64,000 nucleotides of DNA, from positions 186,001-250,000 of the forward strand of contig NZ_UWYY01000003.1 in NCBI RefSeq assembly GCF_900608595.1, in the 5' to 3' direction. This document shows, piece by piece, positions 42,252 through 51,037 of this stretch. The notes beneath the pieces are model-generated. The model searched no databases. It worked only from the letters and a program-made list of their open reading frames with translations, and was not told where the DNA came from. Each line of letters opens with the position of its first letter. Position 1 is the first letter of the stretch. Position numbers and translations under genes: made by a program. The DNA comes from Promicromonospora panici (GTDB lineage: Bacteria; Actinomycetota; Actinomycetes; Actinomycetales; Cellulomonadaceae).

Positions 42252-42448
42252 TGCCAAGTTCGGTCGGTTGCACGGCACGGGCAACTGACTTCGGTCCCTC
42301 ACACGGCACGAAGAGCTGACTTCGGTCCCTCGCACGGCACGGGCAGCTGACTTCGGTCGGTTGCTTTGACATCGGTCGTTTGATTGACCGATCTCAGAGC
42401 AACCGACCGAAGTCATGTCGGCCACCGTGCAACCGACCGAAGTCGGAG
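42252..42448. repeat. direct-plus-inverted repeat array around CTTCGGTCGGTTGC
   Basis: Four direct copies of a word with core ACTTCGGTC(GGTTGC or CCTC), three of them separated by CACGGCAC-type linkers, are followed by two inverted copies GCAACCGACCGAAGTC. Arms 42348-42365 and 42398-42415 form an 18-bp perfect stem with a nested ATCGGTC/GACCGAT pairing inside. The layout matches two other arrays in this window built from different words. Confidence 0.8.
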
Positions 42449-42465
42449 CGGCGCCCTGACCAACC

Positions 42466-42537
42466 CAGCTCAGCTCAGCTCAGCTCTAACAGGGCACAGA
42501 ACCAACAGAGCACCAGAGCACCAGAGCACCAGAGCCC
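42466..42537. repeat. microsatellites (CAGCT)4 and (AGAGCACC)3
   Basis: Four tandem CAGCT units (42466-42485) and three full plus one partial AGAGCACC units (42507-42537) between two convergent genes. Such tracts are prone to slippage. Confidence 0.75.
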
Positions 42538-42584
42538 AGCGGCTCAAACCAAGAAGCTCCTGTGGCTCCAGCCCCGGAGCTCGG

Positions 42585-43574
42585 CTACTTCTGGTCGTCG
42601 CTCGGCGGCGCGTAGGGGTTCGTGCGGCGGGGCGTCGTGCGCTGCGTCGGCACGTCGTCCTGGTCCGCCGACTCGTCCTCGCGCTGGCCGTTCGCGGCAG
42701 CCGAGGCCTGGTCCGGCGGGGTCGGCGGCTCCGTCTGCGACGGCGCGTCTGAAGCTCCATTCGACGGGGCGTTCGTAGGTGCATCCGCCGGAGCGTCCGA
42801 CGGCGGCCCGGCCGGCGCCGCACCGGCACCCGCCGTACCCCCGGCATCGCCAGCAGCACCCGCCGAGCCAGCACCCGCAGCACCGCCATCCGCCGAACCA
42901 GCACCAGATCCCGGCCGCATCGCGCCGTACCGGGGCTCACCCGTGGGCGTCACCCAGCGCGGGTCGGTCGGGCGGGACGCTGGCGGCGCGGCAGGAGCCG
43001 GAGGCCCGGCGACCGGGGGCTGCCCCGGCACCGTCGGCGGAGCGACGGGCGCGGGAACCCCCACGGTGGCGGCGCCGCGCGACTTGCCCAGCCCGCTCGG
43101 CGAGCGCATCAGCAGCGCCCGCGCGTCGGACGCGTGCTCGTGGCCGCAGAGGATCGCGTACGTCGCCGCGACGATCTGCGACGACGACGTGAAGTCGCGC
43201 CGTCCGCCGGTGAACGTGTACGACAGGATGGAGAACAGGAGGCCGAAGCCGGCGCCGAGCGCGATGCCGGCGAACATCACCTGGAAGCCCGCCTCGCCCG
43301 CGAACAGCGTGATCAACAGTCCCACGAAGAAACCGAACCAGGCGCCGGAGAGTGCGCCCGCGAGCGCCACCCGGCCGTACGTGAGACGCCCCGTGACGCG
43401 CTCGACCATGCGCAGGTCGGTGCCCACGATGGTGACGTTCTCAACGGGGAACTTGTTGTCGGAGAGGTAGTCGACTGCTTTCTGCGCCTCCAGGTAGGTG
43501 GAGTACGCGGCGACCTCGTCGCCGGCCGGCAGGGTCGGGACCTTCGGGACGGCACCCGGGCGAGACATGCTCAT
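42585..43574 (-). CDS. general-stress-protein (YflT-like) membrane protein
   Basis: 329 aa. The N-terminal ~75 residues (AYSTYLEAQKAVDYLSDNKF, VENVTIVGTDLRMVERVTGR) match the YflT/general stress protein 17M family. Two hydrophobic segments follow (VALAGALSGAWFGFFVGLLI and VMFAGIALGAGFGLLFSILS), then a Pro/Ala/Gly-rich C-terminal half of ~180 residues with acidic residues. The long disordered tail is unlike the ~120-aa Bacillus protein. An alternative start is Met3. Convergent with pepP across the repeat region. Confidence 0.85.
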   Translation of the reverse strand: MSMSRPGAVPKVPTLPAGDEVAAYSTYLEAQKAVDYLSDNKFPVENVTIVGTDLRMVERVTGRLTYGRVALAGALSGAWFGFFVGLLITLFAGEAGFQVMFAGIALGAGFGLLFSILSYTFTGGRRDFTSSSQIVAATYAILCGHEHASDARALLMRSPSGLGKSRGAATVGVPAPVAPPTVPGQPPVAGPPAPAAPPASRPTDPRWVTPTGEPRYGAMRPGSGAGSADGGAAGAGSAGAAGDAGGTAGAGAAPAGPPSDAPADAPTNAPSNGASDAPSQTEPPTPPDQASAAANGQREDESADQDDVPTQRTTPRRTNPYAPPSDDQK

Positions 43575-43647
43575 ACCCCATAGTGTCCCCTACCTGGGCA
43601 GAAGTGGCGAGGAGCGTGCCGCGGAGCCGGGTCGTAGGCTGACCAGC

Positions 43648-44964
43648 GTGAGCGCCAGCACCAGGGTTTTTGTCGCACGTCTGGCAGGCACCGTGGTCTT
43701 CGACCCGATCGGGGACCAGGTGGGCCGGGTTCGTGATGTCGTAGTGCTGGTCCGGGCCAAGGGCGCGCCGCGGGCGGTGGGTCTGGTGGTGGAGGTCCCG
43801 GGCCGGCGCCGCGTCTTTCTTCCCCTGACCCGCGTGACCAGTATCGACGCCGGCCAGGTGATCAGCACCGGGCTGGTGAACATGCGGCGGTTCGAGCAGC
43901 GGGCCATGGAGTCGGTGGTGCTGGGCGAGCTGCTGGACCGCCGGGTGCAGCTCAAGGACGGATCCGGCGAGGTCACCATCGAGGACGTCTCGATCGCGCA
44001 GCAGCGCACCGGCGACTGGCTGGTGGATCAGTTGTTCGTGCGGCGCCGTTCCGCGCGGGGGTCGGCCCCGTTCCGCCGCGGCTCGACCCTGACCGTCCCG
44101 GTCGACGCCGTGCAGGACCTCACCGCCCGGTCGGCGGAGCAGGGTGCCGCCCGTCTGCTGGAGGCGTACGAGGACATGCGAGCTGCCGACCTCGCGGACG
44201 TGATCCACGACCTGGGTGCCGCGCGGCAGCTCGAGATCGCGGGCGCGCTGAACGACGAGCGCCTCGCCGACGTGCTGGAGGAGCTCCCGGAGGACGCCCA
44301 GGTGTCGATCCTGTCGGGCCTGGACCGCGACCGCGCGGCCGACGTGCTGGAGGCCATGGAGCCCGACGACGCCGCCGACCTCCTGAACGAGCTGCCCGAC
44401 GAGCAGGCCGCCCAGCTGCTCAACCTGATGGAGCCGGAGGAGGCGGCCGACGTCCGGCGTCTGCTGGAGTACGCCGAGGACACGGCGGGTGGCCTCATGA
44501 CGACGGAGCCGGTGATCCTCGGCGCCGACGACACCATCGCCACGGCCCTGGCCTCGATCCGGCGGGCGGAGCTGCCGCCCGCGCTGGCCTCGATGGTGTT
44601 CGTGGTGCGGCCGCCGCTGGAGACGCCGACCGGCCGGTTCCTCGGCGTCGCGCACTTCCAGCGGCTGCTGCGCGAGCCGCCGCACGCGGCCGTCGGCTCG
44701 GTGCTGGACGCCGAGACCGAGTGGCTCACTCACGACGCGTCGGTGGGCCAGGTGACGCGCCTGCTGGCGGCCTACGACCTGCTCGCGCTGCCCGTCCTCG
44801 ACGCCCAGCGCCGGCTGCTCGGCGTCGTCACGGTCGACGACGTGCTCGACCACATCCTTCCGGACGACTGGCGGGGCAGCGACGACGAACGGCTGGATGC
44901 AGTCGCGCAGGCCGCTCCGGCGCCACGGCCGGGACCGACCCGACGGGGGGCCAACCGTGGCTGA
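43648..44964 (+). CDS. PRC-barrel / MgtE_N / CBS domain protein (Rv1232c type)
   Basis: 438-aa soluble protein with the cytosolic part of an MgtE magnesium channel but no transmembrane domain. A PRC-barrel-like N terminus is followed by the MgtE_N superhelix (LADVIHDLGAARQLEIAGAL, RAADVLEAMEPDDAADLLNE) and a CBS pair (GGLMTTEPVILGADDT; LALPVLDAQRRLLGVVTVDD). In mycobacteria the neighbour is also a DUF1003 gene. Starts at GTG seven bases after TAGGCT, a leaderless candidate. Probably a Mg/nucleotide sensor partner of the DUF1003 membrane protein. The stop codon overlaps the next start. Confidence 0.9.
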   Translation: MSASTRVFVARLAGTVVFDPIGDQVGRVRDVVVLVRAKGAPRAVGLVVEVPGRRRVFLPLTRVTSIDAGQVISTGLVNMRRFEQRAMESVVLGELLDRRVQLKDGSGEVTIEDVSIAQQRTGDWLVDQLFVRRRSARGSAPFRRGSTLTVPVDAVQDLTARSAEQGAARLLEAYEDMRAADLADVIHDLGAARQLEIAGALNDERLADVLEELPEDAQVSILSGLDRDRAADVLEAMEPDDAADLLNELPDEQAAQLLNLMEPEEAADVRRLLEYAEDTAGGLMTTEPVILGADDTIATALASIRRAELPPALASMVFVVRPPLETPTGRFLGVAHFQRLLREPPHAAVGSVLDAETEWLTHDASVGQVTRLLAAYDLLALPVLDAQRRLLGVVTVDDVLDHILPDDWRGSDDERLDAVAQAAPAPRPGPTRRGANRG

Positions 44965-45457
44965 CCGCCTGGACACCCCGCTCGCCAAGGGCCGCACCCT
45001 GGTCCCCCGGTTCCGGGTGGACCAGGACGCCGTCGGGAAGGCCACCGAGGCGATCGCCCGGTTCCTGGGCACGCCGCGCTTCCTCATCTACCTCACGGTG
45101 TTCTGCCTGGTCTGGCTCGTGTGGAACGCGTGGGGTCCGGAGGACCTGCGGTTCGACAGCGCCGCGAACGGGTTCACGGCGCTCACCCTGATGCTGTCGC
45201 TGCAGGCGAGCTACGCGGCCCCACTGATCCTGCTGGCGCAGAACCGGCAGGACGACCGCGACCGGGTGACCGCCGAGCAGGACCGGCAGCGCGGCGAGCG
45301 CAACCTCGCCGACACGGAGTACCTCGCGCGCGAGATGGCGGCGCTGCGGATCGCCCTGTCCGAGGTCGCGACCCGCGACTTCGTGCGCTCGGAGATCCGC
45401 AACCTCCTGGAGGAGCTGGAGGAGAAGAAGGACGAGGGCCGGGGAGAGCAGGCCTGA
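44957..45457 (+). CDS. DUF1003 membrane protein
   Basis: 166-aa protein with two transmembrane segments (FLIYLTVFCLVWLVWNAW and GFTALTLMLSLQASYAAPLI, then LLAQNRQDDRDR) and a C-terminal acidic coiled coil ending NLLEELEEKKDEGRGEQA. This is the DUF1003 family; function unknown. Its GTG lies inside the last codons of the MgtE_N/CBS gene (8-base overlap), so the two proteins are made together and probably interact. Rv1231c counterpart. Confidence 0.92.
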   Translation: MADRLDTPLAKGRTLVPRFRVDQDAVGKATEAIARFLGTPRFLIYLTVFCLVWLVWNAWGPEDLRFDSAANGFTALTLMLSLQASYAAPLILLAQNRQDDRDRVTAEQDRQRGERNLADTEYLAREMAALRIALSEVATRDFVRSEIRNLLEELEEKKDEGRGEQA

Positions 45458-45486
45458 GGAGTCACGAGCCCCGGGGAACTCTCCGC

Positions 45487-47517
45487 TCACGGCTCGACGT
45501 CGTCGTGGAGCACCACCCGCGACAGCTCGTAGGCGCCGCCGGGCAGCTTCCAGTAGTGCAGCCGGCGCGCCGACGGCGTGTTGACCTGGAGCGACACCCG
45601 CCAGCACACGGCGCCGTCGTCGCGCTGGCGGAACGGGTCGTCGCCGCCCGCGCCCGTGCGCAGACGATGTACCTGCAGGCCGTTCATCTCGGGCGCCAGC
45701 CCGGTCAGCACCATGACGAGCGTCCAGATCACCCGGTCACGGCTCACGCCCTCCAGGTCGGTCAGAGAGAGCAGGAAGCGCGGGCCGAGCGTGTACTCCG
45801 CCAGGGGACGCCCGGGCTTCTCGGCGGCGGGAATCGCCCGCGCCCACTCGGCCAGGACGTCGAACCGGAGCTGATCCTCGTCGTCGACGAAGTACCGCTC
45901 CTCGGGCACATCGTCCCCCGCGTCGCCGAGCCGACGCCGCAGCCGCGCGGCCTCCTGCCGCGCCTTGCGCAGGGCGGTCGCCTGCTGCTCGGCGCGCCGT
46001 TCGCTGCGGTCGAGCCGCTCGGTGAGCTCGCCGACCCGGCCCAGCAGGCGGTCGACCTCCAGCTCGACCTGACGCCGCTTGACCTTGTCGTCGAGCAGCT
46101 CCTTCGCGAGCGCGGCGACCTGGGACTTCGCGGCGTCGAGGGAGAGGCTGAGGTCGCGGGCCGCCTTGCCTGCCGGCTCCGCCGGGCTCTCGGACGCCGC
46201 GGGCGAGGGCAGGGCGTCCTGCCCGCCGGCGTGCCACGCGGCCACGTCCCCGGGCGTGGGCGCCCGGGGCCCGGCCGCTCGCTGGTCGATTCCCCCTTGG
46301 TCAGGCCCTCGCTCGTCGAGCCCTCGCACCTCGAGCCTGTCGAGACCCTGCCCGACGCCGTCGCTCCGCTCACGCGTAGCCGTCGCCCCGGCCCCGTCCG
46401 GTTCTGACGGACGGGCGCCGAACAGGTCGGCGGGCGTGGGCGGGGTGACCTGCGGATCGCCGGGTCCCGTCTGGCTGGTTCCGACAGGCTCGACCAGCGA
46501 ACGGTCAGGCTGGGCCAACGACGGCTCAACCAGAGACGGCTCGAGCAACGACGGTTCGAGCCATGGCGGGCCGCCGTCCAGCAGCGCTATCGCGGGGACG
46601 GGCTCGTCCTCGGACTCGTCGACGTCGTCCAGCCGCAGGGCCAGGCCGTCGAGCGGCGCGGGCACGCGGCGGGCGGCCACCACCTCGCCCGGGGTGAAGA
46701 GGTCGCTGAGCAGGTCCAGGTCGTTGCCCGTGATCTCGGGCCGGCGCACGCGCACCGGGACGCCGGGCGCCAGGGCGATGCGCACGGCGTCGTCCTCGAC
46801 CTTCTCGACCCGGCCGAGCACTACCTGACCCACGCGGTAGGCGGCGTGCACCGCCCGGCGCAGGGTGTCGACGTCGGGCAGCATGCCGCGGATGTCGAGG
46901 AGGCGGCGCGCCGGGTCGAGCACCCCGGTGACCCGCATACCCGGCGCGAGCACGCGGGCCAGCGGGACGTCGGAGAAGACGAGCTCCTCCGCGATCGTCG
47001 CCTGGCCGCCGTCCTCGGTGCTGACGAGGGCGCGGGTGCCCAGCACGCCCAGCACCTTGCCGCCGGTGGTCGCGGCGTCGGGCGCGGACCGCGCCGACCC
47101 CACGATCCCCGCGCGCACCGCGAACCGCATGACGTCGCTGACCAGGCGGTCGCGCACGCGCGAGTCCTCGTCCACGGAGTAGGCGAAGTGCAGCGGCGAG
47201 CGCCGCGGCTGGTGCACCCACTCCAGGTCGGTGCCGTAGACGCGGGAGGCGCCGCCGTAGACCTGTGTGTCCGGCGGCATGCCCGACGAGAACGCCCACG
47301 ACACGTCGCCGGTGGGGATCACCACCACCTCGGCGAGCCCGGCGATGTCGTCGAGCACGCGCTGCGGGTCCACGAAGGGGGCGTCGTACCCGGCGGGTGT
47401 CGAGATGACCACGACCGGGCGGCTGCGATCCGGCCGCTGCAGAGCCGCGGCGAGCTCGCGGGCCTCGTCCTCGGAGGCGACACGCCGAACTCGCGCGGGG
47501 ACGCGTGCCTCGGTCAT
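45487..47517 (-). CDS. uncharacterised coiled-coil protein with S1-like domain
   Basis: 676-aa protein I cannot assign. Residues 1-190 form a compact N-terminal part (PVVVISTPAGYDAPFVDPQR, SGMPPDTQVYGGASRVYGTD). Residues ~225-285 look like an S1/OB-type segment (VGQVVLGRVEKVEDDAVRIA). A low-complexity linker around 320-430 contains LEPS/VEPS repeats. Residues ~455-535 are a strong heptad coiled coil (ELEVDRLLGRVGELTERLDR). A C-terminal ~140-residue domain (PEMNGLQVHRLRTGAGGDDP) follows. GGAGG four bases before the ATG gives a very good start. It is divergent from mrp. Function unknown; domain limits are visual estimates. Confidence 0.8.
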   Translation of the reverse strand: MTEARVPARVRRVASEDEARELAAALQRPDRSRPVVVISTPAGYDAPFVDPQRVLDDIAGLAEVVVIPTGDVSWAFSSGMPPDTQVYGGASRVYGTDLEWVHQPRRSPLHFAYSVDEDSRVRDRLVSDVMRFAVRAGIVGSARSAPDAATTGGKVLGVLGTRALVSTEDGGQATIAEELVFSDVPLARVLAPGMRVTGVLDPARRLLDIRGMLPDVDTLRRAVHAAYRVGQVVLGRVEKVEDDAVRIALAPGVPVRVRRPEITGNDLDLLSDLFTPGEVVAARRVPAPLDGLALRLDDVDESEDEPVPAIALLDGGPPWLEPSLLEPSLVEPSLAQPDRSLVEPVGTSQTGPGDPQVTPPTPADLFGARPSEPDGAGATATRERSDGVGQGLDRLEVRGLDERGPDQGGIDQRAAGPRAPTPGDVAAWHAGGQDALPSPAASESPAEPAGKAARDLSLSLDAAKSQVAALAKELLDDKVKRRQVELEVDRLLGRVGELTERLDRSERRAEQQATALRKARQEAARLRRRLGDAGDDVPEERYFVDDEDQLRFDVLAEWARAIPAAEKPGRPLAEYTLGPRFLLSLTDLEGVSRDRVIWTLVMVLTGLAPEMNGLQVHRLRTGAGGDDPFRQRDDGAVCWRVSLQVNTPSARRLHYWKLPGGAYELSRVVLHDDVEP

Positions 47518-47578
47518 GGGGCCTCCTCACCCTTGGTGGTGACGCAGCGTACCGTTTTCAACTGACCTTCATTGCAAA

Positions 47579-47615
47579 AGCATGGAAGACCTACTTCACA
47601 AGAGCATGGAAGACC
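47579..47615. repeat. direct repeat in the divergent promoter of mrp
   Basis: AGCATGGAAGACC occurs twice, 24 bases apart (47579-47591 and 47603-47615), between the uncharacterised gene and mrp. Possible binding sites for a shared regulator; 24-bp spacing is a little over two helical turns. Confidence 0.5.
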
Positions 47616-47659
47616 CCTCCCCTTCCGGAACCCCTGGACCCGCAACTTAGGATCGAACC

Positions 47660-48799
47660 ATGACCCCAGTCGACTCCCCCACACTCGAGGCTCGCGTGCG
47701 CGACGCGCTGACGGGTGTGCTCGACCCTGAGATCCGGCGCCCCATCACCGACCTGGGCATGGTCCGGTCGGTTGAGGTGTCCGACGGCGGACACGTAGCC
47801 GTCGGCGTCGACCTGACCGTCGCGGGCTGTCCGATGAAGTCGACGCTGGTCAAGGATGTGACGGCGGCCGCGACGGCCGTCGACGGAGTGGCGGCGGTCG
47901 ACGTCGAGCTCGGTGTCATGACTCCCGAGCAGCGCTCCTCGCTGCGGTCGATGCTGCGTGGCGGCGCGGGCGACCCGGTCATCCCGTTCTCCCAGCCGGG
48001 CTCGATGACCAAGGTGTTCGCGGTCGCGTCGGGCAAGGGCGGCGTGGGCAAGTCGTCGGTCACGGCGAACCTCGCGGTGGCGATGGCCGCCGACGGGCTC
48101 TCGGTCGGCGTGATCGACGCCGACATCTACGGCTTCTCGATCCCGCGCATGCTGGGCGTCGACCGGCAGCCGACCCGCGTCGACAACATGCTGCTGCCGC
48201 CCATCGCGCACGGCGTCAAGGTGGTCTCGATCGGCATGTTCGTGCCGCCGGGGCAGCCGGTGGTCTGGCGAGGGCCCATGCTGCACCGCGCGCTGGAGCA
48301 GTTCCTGGCCGACGTCTTCTGGGGCGACCTGGACGTGCTGCTCCTCGACCTCCCGCCCGGCACGGGCGACATCGCCATCTCGGTGGCGCAGCTGCTGCCG
48401 TCGTCCGAGATCCTCGTGGTCACGACGCCACAGGCGGCCGCAGCCGAGGTCGCCGAGCGCGCCGGGTCGGTGGCGACCCAGACGTCGCAGGGCGTGGTCG
48501 GCGTGATCGAGAACATGTCCTGGCTGGAGCAGCCCGACGGCACGCGGCTGGAGGTCTTCGGGGCCGGCGGTGGGGAGAAGGTCTCGGCCCGGCTCACCGA
48601 GGTCGTGGGCAAGGACGTGCCGCTGCTCGGCCAGGTGCCGCTCGACGTCGCCGTCCGCGAGGGCGGGGACAGCGGCACCCCCGTCGTCCTGACGGCGCCC
48701 GACTCCCCCGGCGCGCAGGTTTTGGCCGACGTCGCGCGGGGCCTGGCGCGACGCAAGCGCGGCCTGGCGGGCCGCAGCCTGGGCCTCTCACCGGTCTGA
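47660..48799 (+). CDS. mrp: Mrp/NBP35 family iron-sulfur carrier ATPase
   Basis: 379 aa. An N-terminal MIP18/DUF59 domain (LTGVLDPEIRRPITDLGMV, VDLTVAGCPMKSTL) is fused to a Mrp P-loop ATPase with the deviant Walker A SGKGGVGKSS and LLLDLPPGTGD. Mrp proteins assemble and transfer Fe-S clusters. The CxxC cluster site after ENMSW, found in E. coli, is missing here (ENMSWLEQPDGTRLEVFGAG), as in other actinobacterial Mrps I know, so clusters would be bound otherwise. Starts six bases after TAGGAT, a leaderless candidate. Its 3' end overlaps the convergent DUF418 gene by 12 bases. Confidence 0.94.
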   Translation: MTPVDSPTLEARVRDALTGVLDPEIRRPITDLGMVRSVEVSDGGHVAVGVDLTVAGCPMKSTLVKDVTAAATAVDGVAAVDVELGVMTPEQRSSLRSMLRGGAGDPVIPFSQPGSMTKVFAVASGKGGVGKSSVTANLAVAMAADGLSVGVIDADIYGFSIPRMLGVDRQPTRVDNMLLPPIAHGVKVVSIGMFVPPGQPVVWRGPMLHRALEQFLADVFWGDLDVLLLDLPPGTGDIAISVAQLLPSSEILVVTTPQAAAAEVAERAGSVATQTSQGVVGVIENMSWLEQPDGTRLEVFGAGGGEKVSARLTEVVGKDVPLLGQVPLDVAVREGGDSGTPVVLTAPDSPGAQVLADVARGLARRKRGLAGRSLGLSPV

Positions 48800-50002
48800 T
48801 CCGTTGAGGGTCCGGCGGCGTGGGTAGGTGAGCTTCCGGACCAGCAGCTCCGCCGGACCCGGGCGGCCGGCCCGGGCCATCGCGTCCGCCACCACGACGG
48901 ATGCCGCCCACACCCCGACGGCGATCACCGCGGATCCGGCGAACGACACCGTGCCCGACAGCCCGAGCGTGAACGGGAAGAACAGCAGGAGCCACACCAG
49001 CGACTGCGCCAGGTAGAACGTCAGCGAGCGCTGCCCGAGCGCGGCCAGCGCCGTCGTGAACCGGCGGCCCGCGCCGCCCGCCGTGGCCGGCTCGACCCAC
49101 TCGCCGTCGCGCGGCCGACCCGCGACCAGGACTCCGACCAGCGCGGCAAGACCAATTCCGCCCGCGTAGCCGCCAACCGTGTGCAGCAGGGCGAGCGCCC
49201 ATTCGGTGGACATCGCGGCCGGCACCCAGAAGCCGGCCACGACGAGCGCCTCGGGCAGGCGCGCGACCAGCGCGACGAGGAGCAGCCCGACGGCGGTCCG
49301 GTGGAGCAGGACGGCGTGGGCCCGCGGCTCGTCCAGGTAGCGGCGGCGGGCCGCCCAGATGCCGAAGAGCATGCCCGGCACCACCACGACCACGCTGAGG
49401 ACAGTCTCGGGGAGCCAGGTCGGCAGGCCGGACACGATGTGCGCCGGGTAGGTGGCCGACAGGTACGGCGTCATCCCGGCCTGCCCGCCCGACAGCTCGA
49501 CGGCCACGGCGCGCTGGTAGGTCCAGCTGATCAGCGCGAGGCCGAGCGGGAGCGTGGCCGCCGCGGTCCACAGGAGCACGCGGTCGCGGGCCGTCACCAT
49601 CGCCGCGAGGAACAGCAGGGCGAACCCGTAGGTCGCGACGATGTCGAGGGGCACCAGCAGCGCGAAGTGCGCCAGCCCGACGCCGACCAGCACCACCCCG
49701 CGACGGCGGAGCAGGCGGCGGGTCTCCGCCGGCCCCGTGCCGCGGGCCTCCTGCCGGTACAGCAGCTGTCCCATGGCGTACCCGAACAGGACGATGAACA
49801 TCGAGCGTGCCTGGTTCTCGGCGAGCAACGAGCGCACGAGCTCCGTGAGGGTGTTCACCGCGGTGGGCGCACGGTCGCTCACCAAGCCCGGCGCGTGCGC
49901 CAGCGCGATGAGCAGCAGCATCACACCGCGGGCGACGTCCGGTGCGAGCGCTCGGTCGAAGTTCGCCCGCAGAGGGCCGGCGGGGCGGGCTGGTGCGGTC
50001 AC
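48788..50002 (-). CDS. DUF418 family membrane protein
   Basis: 404 aa with about ten hydrophobic segments. It opens with RALAPDVARGVMLLLIALAH and RSMFIVLFGYAMGQLL, and the C-terminal DUF418 domain has FTTALAALGQRSLTFYLAQS. These proteins resemble acyltransferase-3 membrane enzymes (YeiB type); the substrate is unknown. It is divergent from the GbsR-like regulator across ~125 bp, so that regulator may control it as well as the betaine genes. Its 3' end overlaps mrp by 12 bases on the opposite strand. Confidence 0.9.
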   Translation of the reverse strand: MTAPARPAGPLRANFDRALAPDVARGVMLLLIALAHAPGLVSDRAPTAVNTLTELVRSLLAENQARSMFIVLFGYAMGQLLYRQEARGTGPAETRRLLRRRGVVLVGVGLAHFALLVPLDIVATYGFALLFLAAMVTARDRVLLWTAAATLPLGLALISWTYQRAVAVELSGGQAGMTPYLSATYPAHIVSGLPTWLPETVLSVVVVVPGMLFGIWAARRRYLDEPRAHAVLLHRTAVGLLLVALVARLPEALVVAGFWVPAAMSTEWALALLHTVGGYAGGIGLAALVGVLVAGRPRDGEWVEPATAGGAGRRFTTALAALGQRSLTFYLAQSLVWLLLFFPFTLGLSGTVSFAGSAVIAVGVWAASVVVADAMARAGRPGPAELLVRKLTYPRRRTLNGSDR

Positions 50003-50126
50003 GTCGTTCCTTTCACGGTGTCCAGCGTTGCGTTCAGCTCAGGATCAACTCGCCTTTGGACCGAGGGCTAGCGGCTATGGTGGATCGTTGCAACAGCCGA
50101 ACCACCGATGCACGTCAGGGAGCGAT

Positions 50127-50930
50127 GTGCCGGGACCACGCCTGAACCGGACCGAGCGCGAACAGGTCGCCGCAGGGCTCGCGGCGCGGCTCGACTACGC
50201 GGAGATCGCCCGGCGGCTCGGCCGGCCGACGTCGACGGTGAGCCGAGAGGTCACCCGCAACGGCGGACCCGCCGGGTACGACGCCGACCGGGCCGAGGCC
50301 GCGGCGCACGAGCGGGCGCGGCGCCCCCGTGGCGCCGTGCACGCCGCCGGAGCAGACGACCGGACGCAGGACTCGCCGGCCGCCACCCGGGCCGCCTTCC
50401 TCGAGGAGTTCACCGAGCACGTGGTGGCCACCGGTGTCCCACGCACCGCGGCTCGGGTGCTGGTGTGGATCCACTCGTCCGACCACGGGCTCACCGCCGC
50501 CGATCTCGGCGAAGAGCTGCGGGTCTCCCGGGCCGCCGTGTCGAACGCGGTGGCGTACCTCGACCGGCTGCGGGTGATCCGGCGCGAGCGGGAACCGAGC
50601 GGCCGCCGCGAGCGGTACGTCGTGGCCGACGATGTATGGGCCACCTCCTGGCGCGAGAACGTGGAGGCCAACGCCCGCTGGGCGGCGACCACCAGCCGAG
50701 GTGTCGCGGTACTCGGCCCGGACACCCCGGCGGGCATCCGGCTCGCCCGGGCGGCCCGGTTCTTCTCCGCGCTCCACGAGACCATGTCGTCAGGTCCCTG
50801 GCCGCTCGCGAGCGGTGAGGCCGCGGCAGTCCTGCGGGCCCTGGCCCGCGCAGGTGTGCCGATGACGGCGGAGCAGCTCCGCGGCGCCCTGACGCCGGAG
50901 CAGCGGGCGGCCCTCCGGCGTCGGGCGTAA
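50127..50930 (+). CDS. GbsR/MarR-like regulator with IS30-type helix-turn-helix
   Basis: 267-aa regulator with two DNA-binding regions. The N terminus (LNRTEREQVAAGLAARLDYA, then EIARRLGRPTSTVSREV) is the HTH_38 type also used by IS30 transposases. The centre (LVWIHSSDHGLTAADLGEEL, RVSRAAVSNAVAYLDRL) is a MarR/GbsR winged helix. GbsR of Bacillus subtilis is a choline-sensing repressor of glycine-betaine genes, and betTBA follow here. GGGAG four bases before the GTG fits the start. It may repress both the bet operon and the divergent DUF418 gene. Confidence 0.85.
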   Translation: MPGPRLNRTEREQVAAGLAARLDYAEIARRLGRPTSTVSREVTRNGGPAGYDADRAEAAAHERARRPRGAVHAAGADDRTQDSPAATRAAFLEEFTEHVVATGVPRTAARVLVWIHSSDHGLTAADLGEELRVSRAAVSNAVAYLDRLRVIRREREPSGRRERYVVADDVWATSWRENVEANARWAATTSRGVAVLGPDTPAGIRLARAARFFSALHETMSSGPWPLASGEAAAVLRALARAGVPMTAEQLRGALTPEQRAALRRRA

Positions 50931-50980
50931 CGTCGGCCGGGAGCGGCACTTTTACGCGCGCGCCATCAGTCTGCAACGGG

Positions 50981-50990
50981 TGAATTTTCA
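50981..50990. promoter_or_regulatory. candidate operator upstream of betT
   Basis: TGAA-TT-TTCA, a short dyad in the only A/T-rich stretch between the regulator gene and betT. Suggested by position; it is too short to be convincing alone. Confidence 0.25.
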
Positions 50991-51037
50991 TGTAGTTGTA
51001 CGGTGGGCACCGCCCGATGCCCTCGACGAAGGAAAAC

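Larger units (their letters stand above)
42165..42584. other. non-coding region filled with short repeats
   Basis: 420 bases between convergent genes with no coding signal; it holds the repeat-word array and the microsatellite tracts described separately. Confidence 0.6.

Noticed and set aside
43648-44964. Magnesium transporter MgtE
   Set aside because: It has the MgtE_N and CBS domains only; no transmembrane channel domain follows, so it cannot transport by itself.
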